Notes under the pieces: generated by a model | Told to the model about the DNA's origin: nothing | Seen by the model: the letters and a program-made list of their open reading frames with translations, nothing else | Database searches by the model: none | Assembly (NCBI GenBank): GCA_963699215.1 | Contig: OY969422.1 | Span: 186,001 to 250,000, forward strand | Direction of reading: 5' to 3' | DNA from: VRUE01 sp963699215 | GTDB taxonomy: Bacteria > Actinomycetota > Thermoleophilia > Solirubrobacterales > 70-9 | Length of the DNA stretch: 64,000 nucleotides | Translations under genes and position numbers: made by a program | Part shown: positions 45,371-52,812 of the stretch, in pieces | Layout: the number at the start of each line of letters is the position of its first letter | Position numbering within the stretch: the first letter of the stretch is position 1

Positions 45371-45403
45371 GCCCCTGGGCTGCTCGACGGACAGCCCAGG
45401 GGC
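45371..45403. terminator. GC-rich hairpin
   Basis: Perfect 12-bp arms (gcccctgggctg 45371-45382 and cagcccaggggc 45392-45403) with a 9-nt loop. Lies between the ETF-QO remnant and the AT-rich secreted-protein gene, downstream of the latter. Probable terminator for that gene, although no long T-run follows. Confidence 0.65.
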
Positions 45404-45482
45404 GCTACTCACGTCCCTAATCGGGAGCCCCATCCTGGATGAGCCTAGAACCCGGGCTGGAACTGGTCACATGTCTAGGGCG

Positions 45483-46094
45483 TCAAGCGATTTCGTATGT
45501 TCCTGCGGCCGCGCCGACAAATTCGAGCCTCACAAGAAGTGAGCTTTTTTGACTTCCAAGCGCGGTATCCATACGAATTATACCGCCAAACTCGATACCC
45601 GAATAAATTTTCGCTGTCTGATATGTGTAATTGACTAGGTAGATCCAGAGGTTTTTTTGGATTGGATCGGATGTGAAGTCCGATTTTGTGGTGAAGCATG
45701 ATTGGCCGGGTTTAGATTTGACAGCTAGGTCGATCGAAAAGGATGAAAGTTCCATATTTTCTTTGTTGACGGCTATGGGCCATGGAACTGTTGCTTGATC
45801 GCTCTCTATTTCGCATTCTTTGTACAGATCGCCAATGCCTTCGCACGTCGATGTTGTGAGTTCGAATTGGGTCATGTGCACTGTGTCTACATTGACTGAG
45901 ATCGTGGCGTGAACCGAGCATTTCAGTCCAGTTCCCAAAGCTATGGTTTCCAATTGGCCCGAAAGAGGAATTTCCGCGCCTTCTAGCGTTTTACCTTCGT
46001 CTTTGAGTGTGAAAGCAGAGGCAGGTGCCGGTACCGCGAACACCATGACTGCAAAGGCCATGCTGATAAGCAGCGCGAATCTTTTGCTATTCAT
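45483..46094 (-). CDS. AT-rich orphan gene for a secreted protein, second copy type
   Basis: 203 aa. Signal peptide RFALLISMAFAVMVFAVPAP with cleavage after ASA. Mature protein is beta-rich with four Cys (GLKCSVHA, STCEGIG, KECEIES, QSCFTTK) and a C-terminal VRLEFVGAAAGTYEIA strand pair. GC content and codon use are clearly lower than in all neighbours, as in the 6159-6866 gene, with which it shares size, layout and the upstream tgactatta motif, although direct sequence identity is low. Function unknown; extracellular. Confidence 0.72.
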   Translation of the reverse strand: MNSKRFALLISMAFAVMVFAVPAPASAFTLKDEGKTLEGAEIPLSGQLETIALGTGLKCSVHATISVNVDTVHMTQFELTTSTCEGIGDLYKECEIESDQATVPWPIAVNKENMELSSFSIDLAVKSKPGQSCFTTKSDFTSDPIQKNLWIYLVNYTYQTAKIYSGIEFGGIIRMDTALGSQKSSLLVRLEFVGAAAGTYEIA

Positions 46095-46165
46095 CTCTTT
46101 GCCTTTCTAGCGCGCGATGGCGGCCTCGTCTCAAAGAGAACAGAGACCCTTTGCAAAGAGAATAC

Positions 46166-46183
46166 TGACTATTATAATATTCG
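46166..46183 (-). promoter_or_regulatory. Putative promoter of the AT-rich gene
   Basis: The minus strand contains CGAATATTATAATAGTCA with a perfect TATAAT, 72 bp before ATG 46094. A matching motif stands before the other AT-rich gene (6968-6984). No good -35 at 17 bp is visible (region reads near GCGCCC), so the promoter may depend on an activator or another sigma factor. Confidence 0.45.
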
Positions 46184-46229
46184 ACAGTTATCTGGGCGCA
46201 TTCCGGGGAGGACCGATACTGCCCAGGGA

Positions 46230-47939
46230 CTACGTCTCTTGATACAGCGGGCCGTCGCCGCCCTCGGGCAGGGTGAGGCGGCCGCCCTTGGCGGTGATCG
46301 CACCGCACTGGACGCAGTTGGAGGCGGTGACGTGGACGTCGACCTCGCCGGCGCCGTTCTCGAGCTGCTCGTCGGGGATCTCGTAGACCTGGGCCGGACA
46401 CATCGAGACCCAGGTCTGGGCGAGCTCGCGCGGGACCTTGGTCTGAATGCGAACGTGGTTGGGGGCGTCGTCGCGGGTCGCGTTGCCCGAGAGGAAGACC
46501 GAATCGAGCTTGTTGAAGGTGACCTCGTTGTCCGGCTTCGGGTACCGGTCGGCCGCCTTGCCGAGGTGCACCGCCGGCTCGGCGTTGTCCTCGACCTTCA
46601 TGTGACCGGGCGGGAAATTGCCTTTGCTGGCGACGAGCATGTTGGCGACGATGCCGCCGCGGATCAGCCCCTTCGTAAGTGGCTGCTTCATGTTGCGCGA
46701 CTTGTAGAGGTCCTTCTCGATCACCGAGCCGCGGATCTTCTCGTCGTAGCTTTCGAAGTTGACCGAGTCGATGTCCCTCTTCAGCGACTCGACGATCGCT
46801 TCCGCCGCGTACATGCCAGCGTGCATCGCATAGTGGATGCCGGCCAGCTCGGCGATGTTGACCATCCCGGCGGCGTCGCCGGCGACCAGCATGCCGGGCA
46901 CCGAGAAGCGCTTCGGCAGCGCCCAGTAGCCACCCGAGGGAATCGTCTTCGCGCCCCAGCCGACCCGCTTGCCGCCCTCGATGATCTTGGCGATGAAGGG
47001 GTGCTGCTTGAACCGCTGCAGCTCGTCGTGGACGGAGAAGGTCGCGTCCGTGTAGTCGAGGCCGACGACGAGGCCGAAGCAGACCTTGTCCTCGCCCATC
47101 GGGTAGATGAAGCTGCCGCCCGCCTCCTTGTATTTGGCGCCCCAGCGCAACGGCCAGCCGAGCGTGTGGATCACCCGGTCGAGCGGCTTCGGCACCTCCC
47201 AGATCTCCTTCACCCCGAGCTCCCAGGCCTGCGGGTCTGAGCCGTCGCGCATGTCGAAGTAGTCGAAGGCGGAGTAGGTGAGGTGGCCGATCGTGCCCTC
47301 GGCCAGGACCGTCGCCTTGGCGACGACGTCGGAGCCCGGCTCGAAGTTGCCCAGCTCCTCGCCGTCCTTGCCACGGCCGCGATCGCCCGAGCGCACGCCC
47401 TTGACGATCCGGTCCTCGACCAGGAGCTTGGTCGCGGCCGTCTCGGAGAGGATGTAGACGCCGGCCTCTTCGGCTTTCTCGGCGAGGAAGCGGCCCAGTT
47501 TCGAGACCGACATCGTGTAGGTGCCCTCTTTGCGGAAGTTCGGCGGCGGCGGCTTCAGCGGGATCGCCGCCTTCGAGGTGAGGAAGTAGGTCGCGTCCTT
47601 CGTCACCTCCTGGTAGACCGGCGGCCAATCGGCCGGGTCCATGTCCGGAAACAACCTGGTCAGCGCCGACGGATCGACGTTGGCGCCGGAGAGCAGATGC
47701 GCGCCCGCGACTTTGCCCTTCTCGATCACCGCGACCGGGACTTCGCCGAGCTTCTCGGTCAGCTCCGGCTCGTCCTCGAGCAGCTGCATCAATTTGTTGG
47801 CGCAAGCGAGGCCCGCCGGGCCCCCGCCGACGATCGCAACGCCGACCTCGATCCGGTCGTCGACCGGATCGGTCGGCGGGCCGATCACGTCGGCGGAGTC
47901 GAACGGCGGCGGGAAATCGATGGGCTTGACGGCGGGCAT
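46230..47939 (-). CDS. Electron transfer flavoprotein-ubiquinone/menaquinone oxidoreductase
   Basis: 569 aa. Passes electrons from reduced ETF to the membrane quinone pool. FAD site VAIVGGGPAGLACANKLMQL, then VIEKGKVAGAHLLSGANVDP, mid-region YTMSVSKLGRFLAEKAEEAG and the FAD C-terminal MLVAGDAAGMVNIAELAGIH. The Fe-S region has Cys at about 514, 542 and 545 (MCPAQVYE, SNCVQCGAIT); the third Cys of the usual C-x-x-C-x-x-C is Ile, so only three of the four usual ligands are seen. ATG 47939, 73 bp after the etfA stop. Its 3' end exists as a decayed second copy at 45279. Confidence 0.93.
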   Translation of the reverse strand: MPAVKPIDFPPPFDSADVIGPPTDPVDDRIEVGVAIVGGGPAGLACANKLMQLLEDEPELTEKLGEVPVAVIEKGKVAGAHLLSGANVDPSALTRLFPDMDPADWPPVYQEVTKDATYFLTSKAAIPLKPPPPNFRKEGTYTMSVSKLGRFLAEKAEEAGVYILSETAATKLLVEDRIVKGVRSGDRGRGKDGEELGNFEPGSDVVAKATVLAEGTIGHLTYSAFDYFDMRDGSDPQAWELGVKEIWEVPKPLDRVIHTLGWPLRWGAKYKEAGGSFIYPMGEDKVCFGLVVGLDYTDATFSVHDELQRFKQHPFIAKIIEGGKRVGWGAKTIPSGGYWALPKRFSVPGMLVAGDAAGMVNIAELAGIHYAMHAGMYAAEAIVESLKRDIDSVNFESYDEKIRGSVIEKDLYKSRNMKQPLTKGLIRGGIVANMLVASKGNFPPGHMKVEDNAEPAVHLGKAADRYPKPDNEVTFNKLDSVFLSGNATRDDAPNHVRIQTKVPRELAQTWVSMCPAQVYEIPDEQLENGAGEVDVHVTASNCVQCGAITAKGGRLTLPEGGDGPLYQET

Positions 47940-48012
47940 CTCTTGCTCCTTTGGCGGGCTTCGCTCTAGCTGTAAAACGCTCCGGCGGGCCCGTTGGGGC
48001 CCGCCGGAAACC

Positions 48013-48984
48013 TCATCCCTTCTTCGCCTTGATCGCCTCGGTCAGCTTGGGGACGATCTTGTGCAGATCGCCGACCACGCCGAGATCCGAGAACTCGAAG
48101 ATCGGCGCGTTCTGGTCCTTGTTGATCGCGAGGATGTTCTCCGAGCTCTGCATCCCGACCTTGTGCTGGATCGCGCCGGAGATCCCAGCCGCCAGGTAGA
48201 GCTTCGGCGCAACCGTCTTGCCGGTCTGGCCGATCTGGGCCGCGTAGGGGTACCAGCCGGCATCGACCACGGCGCGGGTCGCGGCAACCGCCCCGCCCAT
48301 AGCCTCGGCCAGCTCCTCGCACTGCTTGAAGCCCTCGGCCGCGCCGAGCCCGCGCCCGCCGCCGACGAGGATCTCGGCGTCCTCGATGTTGACGTCGGCG
48401 CCGCGCTGCTCGCCGCGCTGGACCAGCTTCGCCTTCGAAGACCAGGGGGAGAGCTCGACATCGACGTCGACCACCTCGGCGCTGCCGCCGCTCTCCTTCG
48501 CGTCGAAGGCGTTGAGGCGGCCGATGATGATCCCCGGCTCAGCGACGTAGCCGACGTCGGCGATCTGGGAGTCCTGCAGGATCGGGCGCTCGACGACCAG
48601 CTTGCCATCTTGCACCTTGACCTGCGTCACCTCCATCGTCACCCCGGCGTTCAACCGCGCAGTGAGGCCAGCGCCGATCTCGAAGCCGAGCAGCCCGCCG
48701 CCGAACAGCGCGTAGCCGAAGCCCTCGTCCTGGATGACCTTGGCCATCGCGTCGACGATCGGCTGAGCCAGGCCCTCGGGCACGCTCTTGGCCCGGTAGA
48801 CCTTGGCTGCGCCCCAGTTGCCGAGCGACGCGCAGGCGTCATCGGCGACCTCGCCAACGACCAGCGCAGCGGCCTCGCCGCCGATTTCGCCGGCCAGCTT
48901 GGCCGCCTCGGAGATCGCCCCGAGCGAGTTCTTGTTGAAGTTGCCCTCGTCGTCGTGGAGGGCGTAAACCAGGATGCCTGCCAT
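48013..48984 (-). CDS. etfA: Electron transfer flavoprotein alpha subunit
   Basis: 323 aa. FAD-binding C-terminal domain shows LVGGGRGLGAAEGFKQCEEL, DAGWYPYAAQIGQTGKTVAP and LYLAAGISGAIQHKVGMQSS, with IFEFSDLGVVGDLHKIVPKL at the end. Accepts electrons from acyl-CoA dehydrogenases such as the one at 58624. The start at 48984 abuts the etfB stop. Confidence 0.97.
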   Translation of the reverse strand: MAGILVYALHDDEGNFNKNSLGAISEAAKLAGEIGGEAAALVVGEVADDACASLGNWGAAKVYRAKSVPEGLAQPIVDAMAKVIQDEGFGYALFGGGLLGFEIGAGLTARLNAGVTMEVTQVKVQDGKLVVERPILQDSQIADVGYVAEPGIIIGRLNAFDAKESGGSAEVVDVDVELSPWSSKAKLVQRGEQRGADVNIEDAEILVGGGRGLGAAEGFKQCEELAEAMGGAVAATRAVVDAGWYPYAAQIGQTGKTVAPKLYLAAGISGAIQHKVGMQSSENILAINKDQNAPIFEFSDLGVVGDLHKIVPKLTEAIKAKKG

Positions 48985-49776
48985 CTAGATCAGCTTCCTC
49001 TCGTCGAGCCAGGCGACGATCTTCTCGACCGTCTCGTTGGTGTCCTCGTCCTCGATGATCTCGCCGGCCTCCTTGGGGGGCGGCGGGTTGAGCGCGAGGA
49101 CCGCGGTCTTGGAGCCGGCCTTGCCGACCATGCCGCCGTCGATGCCGACGTCGGCGGTCGCCTTGCCGTCCAGCGGTTTTTTCTTCGCCCCCATGATCGC
49201 TTTCAAGCTGGGGTAGCGCGGCTCGTTGATCGCGTCGCCGACGCTGATCACGGCCGGCAGCTCGACCTCGACCGTGTCGTAGCCGTACTCGGCCTGGCGC
49301 TCGCAGCGCAGCTTGCCGTCGGTCACGTCGATCTTGATCACCTGCGTCAGCGAGGGCATCTGCAGGTGATCGGCGACGACGGCGCCGATCGTGTAGCACT
49401 CGCCGTCATCCGACTGCTGGCCGAGCAGGACCAGGTCAGGACTCTCGGACTCGAGCACTTTCGCCAGCGAGTAGCCGGTGGCGCAGACGTCGGAGCCGGA
49501 CAGCGCGTCGTCGGAGAGGTGCACCGAGCGGTCGGCGCCGAGCGCGACAGCCTTGTGCAGGGCGCGGACGGCCGAATCGGGGCCCATCGTCACCGCGACG
49601 ACCTCCTCGACCGGGATCGCACCGCCCTCCTTGATCTGCATGGCGGCCTCGATGGCGTGGGTATCGAAGGGGTTGAGGTTTTTCTCGCCGCTACGGTCCA
49701 GACGCATCGTCTCGGGGTCGATGCGCTTCTGGACGGCGGCGTCCGGTACCTCCTTGACCAGGACGCAGATCTTCAA
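48985..49776 (-). CDS. etfB: Electron transfer flavoprotein beta subunit
   Basis: 263 aa from TTG 49776, SD AAGGAGG ten bases upstream. KICVLVKEVPDAAVQKRIDP and NPFDTHAIEAAMQIKEGGA begin the AMP-binding fold; LLGQQSDDGECYTIGAVVAD and KAIMGAKKKPLD follow. Forms the ETF heterodimer with EtfA. First gene of the etfB-etfA-ETF-QO operon, preceded by a palindromic operator. Confidence 0.97.
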   Translation of the reverse strand: MKICVLVKEVPDAAVQKRIDPETMRLDRSGEKNLNPFDTHAIEAAMQIKEGGAIPVEEVVAVTMGPDSAVRALHKAVALGADRSVHLSDDALSGSDVCATGYSLAKVLESESPDLVLLGQQSDDGECYTIGAVVADHLQMPSLTQVIKIDVTDGKLRCERQAEYGYDTVEVELPAVISVGDAINEPRYPSLKAIMGAKKKPLDGKATADVGIDGGMVGKAGSKTAVLALNPPPPKEAGEIIEDEDTNETVEKIVAWLDERKLI

Positions 49777-49809
49777 GTTTCAAGCCTCCTTGGCAGTTGC
49801 TCGGGCGGG

Positions 49810-49825
49810 TTGACTGACCAGTCAA
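49810..49825. promoter_or_regulatory. Palindromic operator upstream of etfB
   Basis: TTGACTG-AC-CAGTCAA is a perfect 7-bp dyad with 2-bp spacer, of the type bound by TetR-family fatty-acid or acyl-CoA regulators. It lies 34 bp upstream of the etfB start codon, between likely promoter elements and the SD. The binding protein is not in this part of the window; the TetR gene at 37954 has a different (CATAC/GTATG) palindrome. Confidence 0.6.
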
Positions 49826-49885
49826 TCAGTCTATCTATACATCTGGACGTGTGCTATTCGACGTGACCTGGATCACGCAGTGAAA

Positions 49886-50314
49886 TCAAGCTTCTTCCCG
49901 CTCGTGGCGCTCCTCGGCGCCGCTGCGGATGAAGTCGACGATCTCGTCGGTGCCGGCTCCGGGCGTGAAGACCGCGGCGACCCCCAGCTGCTTCAGCTCC
50001 GGGATGTCCTCGGCCGGAATCGTCCCCCCGACCGTGACCAGGACGTCCTCGACGCCCTGCGCCTTCAACAGCTCGACCACCCGCGGCACCAGCGTCATGT
50101 GGGCGCCGGAGAGGATCGAGAGACCGACCGCGTCGGCGTCCTCCTGGATCACCGTCTCAGCGATCTGCTCCGGCGTCTGGTGGAGGCCGGTGTAGATCAC
50201 CTCCATGCCGGCGTCGCGCAGCGCCCGGGCGATGATCTTGGCGCCGCGATCGTGCCCATCCAAACCGGGCTTGGCGACGACGACGCGGATCTTGCGGGCG
50301 GTTGCGGCCTCCAT
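49886..50314 (-). CDS. Acyl-CoA mutase, B12-binding small subunit
   Basis: 142 aa. Cobalamin domain with D-x-H-x-x-G in KPGLDGHDRGAKIIARAL (His replaces the lower axial ligand of cobalt), then VDAVGLSILSG-like SILSGAHMTLVPRVVELL and VTVGGTIPAEDIPEL, GVAAVFTPGAGTDEIV. It is a separate subunit, as in archaea and some actinobacteria, rather than fused. Overlapping operon with the large subunit (13-bp gap). Confidence 0.94.
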   Translation of the reverse strand: MEAATARKIRVVVAKPGLDGHDRGAKIIARALRDAGMEVIYTGLHQTPEQIAETVIQEDADAVGLSILSGAHMTLVPRVVELLKAQGVEDVLVTVGGTIPAEDIPELKQLGVAAVFTPGAGTDEIVDFIRSGAEERHEREEA

Positions 50315-50327
50315 GCGGCGGCGAAGC

Positions 50328-51947
50328 TTAGAAGACCGGGCTCTCGGTGTAGGTGCCGAAGACCTCTTGCAGGGCCGAGATCATCTCGCCCTCGGTCGCG
50401 CGAACGCGAGCGGCCGCGACGATCGGTGGCATCAGGTTGGCATCGCCCGCAGCGGCACGCTTCAGCTCGACCAGGGCGGCCTCGACCGCGGTGCCGTCGC
50501 GGCGCGCACGGGTCGCCGCCAGGCGATCGGTCTGCTTGCGTTCCAGGGCCGGATCGATGCGCAGGATCGGCGTCTCCTCCTCGTCCTCCCGGACGAAGTC
50601 GTTGACCCCGACGACGATCCGCTTGCGCTCGTCGACCTCGCGCTGGTAGGTGAAGGCGGCGTCGGCGATCTCGCGCTGGGGGAAGTTGCGGCGGATCGCC
50701 TCGACCATCCCCCCCAGCTCGTCGATGCGGGCGAAGTACTCGTACGCGGCGTGCTCCATCTCGTCGGTCAGCTTCTCGACGAACCAGGAGCCGCCGAGAG
50801 GGTCCGGGGTATTGGGGGCGCCCGACTCGAAGGCGATGATCTGCTGGGTGCGCAGCGCCACCCGCACCGCCTCCTCGGTCGGCAGCGCCAGCGCCTCGTC
50901 GAAGGAGTTGGTGTGCAGCGACTGGGTGCCACCGAGCACCGCCGCCAGCGCCTCCAGCGAGGTGCGCACCACGTTGTTGAGCGGCTGCTGCGCGGTCAGC
51001 GAGACCCCCGCGGTCTGAGCGTGGAAGCGCAGCCGCATCGACTCCTCGCGCTTGGCACCGTAGGTGTCGCGCATCTCCCGCGCCCAGATCCGCCGCGCCG
51101 CCCGGTACTTGGCGATCTCCTCGAAGAAGTCGATGTGGGCGTTGAAGAAGAAGGAGAGACGGGGGGCGAAGTCGTCGACGTCGAGGCCCCGCTCGAGCGC
51201 TCGCTCGACGTAGGTGAAGCCGTCCTTGAGCGTGAAGGCGAGCTCCTGCTGGGCGGTCGAGCCGGCCTCACGGATGTGGTAGCCGGAGATCGAGACCGGG
51301 TGCCAGCGCGGCATGGCCTCCGTGCACCACTCGATCATGTCGGTGACCAGGCGCATCGCCGGCTCGATCGGGAAGCACCACTCTTTCTGCGCGATGTACT
51401 CCTTGAGGATGTCGGTCTGAATCGTGCCGCCGAGCTTCTCCGGCGGGACGCCCTGCTCCTCGCCGACGAGGACGTAGAAGGCGAGCAGGATCGCCGCCGG
51501 CGCGTTGATCGTCATCGACGTCGTGACGCCACCCAGCGGAATCCCGGCGAAGAGCTGCTCCATGTCGTCGAGGCTGTCGACGGCGACCCCCTCGCGGCCG
51601 ACCTCGCCGAGGCTGCGCTCGTGGTCGGAGTCGTAGCCCATCAGGGTCGGCATGTCGAAGGCGGTCGAGAGCCCCGTCTGTCCGTGGTCGAGCAGGTAGT
51701 GGAAACGCTCGTTCGTCTCCTCGACCGTGCCGAAGCCGGCGAACTGGCGCATCGTCCAGAGCTTGCCCCGGTACATCGAGGGGTAGGGCCCGCGGGTGAA
51801 GGGGTACTCGCCAGGCCGGCCGACCGACTCCTCGGGGTCGGCGGGCGCGACCTCGGGCCCGTACAGCGACCCGATCGCGTGTCCCGACATGGTCGTGAAC
51901 TCCGCTTCCCGCTCTTCCAGCGGCTTCTGCCGCGGCTCCGTCGCCAT
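50328..51947 (-). CDS. Methylmalonyl-CoA mutase-like large subunit with altered substrate pocket
   Basis: 539 aa TIM-barrel subunit that rearranges acyl-CoA carbon skeletons using adenosylcobalamin. Visible: LWTMRQFAGFGTVEETNERF, STAFDMPTLMGYDSDHERSL, SMTINAPAAILLAFYVLVGE, TIQTDILKEYIAQKEWCFPI and SISGYHIREAGST (His225). The residue equal to the classic mutase Tyr89 is Phe69 (RQFAGF instead of RQYAGF), as in isobutyryl-CoA mutases, while the carboxylate-binding Arg is kept (PAMRLVTD, Arg200). So substrate may be methylmalonyl-CoA or another acyl-CoA. MeaB lies at 60252. Confidence 0.92.
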   Translation of the reverse strand: MATEPRQKPLEEREAEFTTMSGHAIGSLYGPEVAPADPEESVGRPGEYPFTRGPYPSMYRGKLWTMRQFAGFGTVEETNERFHYLLDHGQTGLSTAFDMPTLMGYDSDHERSLGEVGREGVAVDSLDDMEQLFAGIPLGGVTTSMTINAPAAILLAFYVLVGEEQGVPPEKLGGTIQTDILKEYIAQKEWCFPIEPAMRLVTDMIEWCTEAMPRWHPVSISGYHIREAGSTAQQELAFTLKDGFTYVERALERGLDVDDFAPRLSFFFNAHIDFFEEIAKYRAARRIWAREMRDTYGAKREESMRLRFHAQTAGVSLTAQQPLNNVVRTSLEALAAVLGGTQSLHTNSFDEALALPTEEAVRVALRTQQIIAFESGAPNTPDPLGGSWFVEKLTDEMEHAAYEYFARIDELGGMVEAIRRNFPQREIADAAFTYQREVDERKRIVVGVNDFVREDEEETPILRIDPALERKQTDRLAATRARRDGTAVEAALVELKRAAAGDANLMPPIVAAARVRATEGEMISALQEVFGTYTESPVF

Positions 51948-51972
51948 GCGGACAGTCTAGGCCCGCATAGGA

Positions 51973-52022
51973 GACGTGCCGCGAGTTGAGTACCCATAGT
52001 GGCCTCGAATTCGCGGCACGTC
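51973..52022. repeat. 50-bp inverted-repeat element, copy 2
   Basis: Arms gacgtgccgcgagtt (51973-51987) and aattcgcggcacgtc (52008-52022; one mismatch) around a 20-nt loop gagtacccatagtggcctcg. Opposite orientation to the copy at 27188-27237. It lies in the gap between the mutase gene and the phosphatase stop, so it follows the phosphatase 3' end. See copy 1. Confidence 0.8.
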
Positions 52023-52025
52023 CGC

Positions 52026-52811
52026 TTAGCGGCGCGCGGGGAAGCGGCGGGGTGGGGGGCGCCGCCGGGCGGCTATGCGCGAGGCGCCGAAGCCGGCGAC
52101 CGTCGCCAGCACGGTGACGGCGAGTGCGACCAGGCGGCGGCCCAGGCGCTCGAAGTGCATCGTCTGCCAGCCTTCCTCGCGGGCGAGCTCGGCGAGGGGT
52201 GGGTCGGGGTTGACGACGACCGGGTGGCCCACGGTGCGCAGCATCGGCAGGTCCGAGAGCGAGTCCGAGTAGGCGAAGGACTCGGTGAGGTCGATCCCGT
52301 GCTCGGCGGCAAAGACCTCCATCGCCTCGACCTTGCCCGGCCCATAGACGAAGGGCCCGTCGAAACGGCCGGTGAAGGCGCCGTCCTCGCCGATCTCGTA
52401 GCGGGTGCCGATGCCGCCGTCCATGCCGAGCACCGCGGCGAGCGGTTCGACAACGCCGTTGCCGGCGGCGCTGATTATGAAGGTAGCCCGCCCGGCGTCC
52501 TGGTGGGCGTAGACCTCGTCGAGCATCTGCGGGTAGACACGCGGCAGGATCGCTGCCATCACCTCGGGGTTCATCCGCTCGACCGAGCGCGCCGGGACGC
52601 CGGAGATCAGCTCGCGCGCCGCCCGCAGCACCTCGTTGGTGCGCTCGTCGGTGGTGCCGCGCAGGCGGTAGCGCAGGTGCTCGACCGCCCAGCTCGCCAG
52701 CTGGCGACGGCCGACGATCCCGTGCCGCGTCGCGACACGGGCGAACTGCATCCCCGACGAGCCCGCCATCAGGGTCTTATCCAGGTCGAAGAAAGCCGCT
52801 GGGCGGCTCAA
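52026..52811 (-). CDS. HAD-IB family phosphatase (SerB-like) with C-terminal TM
   Basis: 261 aa from TTG 52811. Motif I FFDLDKTLMAGSS (nucleophile and acid Asp), motif II in IISAAGNGV, motif III Lys in GPGKVEAMEVFAAEHG and motif IV AYSDSLSDLPML. The end has a hydrophobic stretch (LVALAVTVLATVAGFGASRI) and a basic Arg/Pro tail, so it is likely membrane-tethered, facing the cytosol. Substrate unknown (phosphoserine, phosphoglycerol or lipid phosphate). It begins 2 bp before the thiolase stop. Confidence 0.85.
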   Translation of the reverse strand: MSRPAAFFDLDKTLMAGSSGMQFARVATRHGIVGRRQLASWAVEHLRYRLRGTTDERTNEVLRAARELISGVPARSVERMNPEVMAAILPRVYPQMLDEVYAHQDAGRATFIISAAGNGVVEPLAAVLGMDGGIGTRYEIGEDGAFTGRFDGPFVYGPGKVEAMEVFAAEHGIDLTESFAYSDSLSDLPMLRTVGHPVVVNPDPPLAELAREEGWQTMHFERLGRRLVALAVTVLATVAGFGASRIAARRRPPPRRFPARR

Positions 52812-52812
52812 G

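Noticed and set aside
44996..45433. 145-aa reading of the small membrane gene
   Set aside because: Its first half is an off-frame reading of the ETF-QO remnant; the protein-like part begins at ATG 45211.
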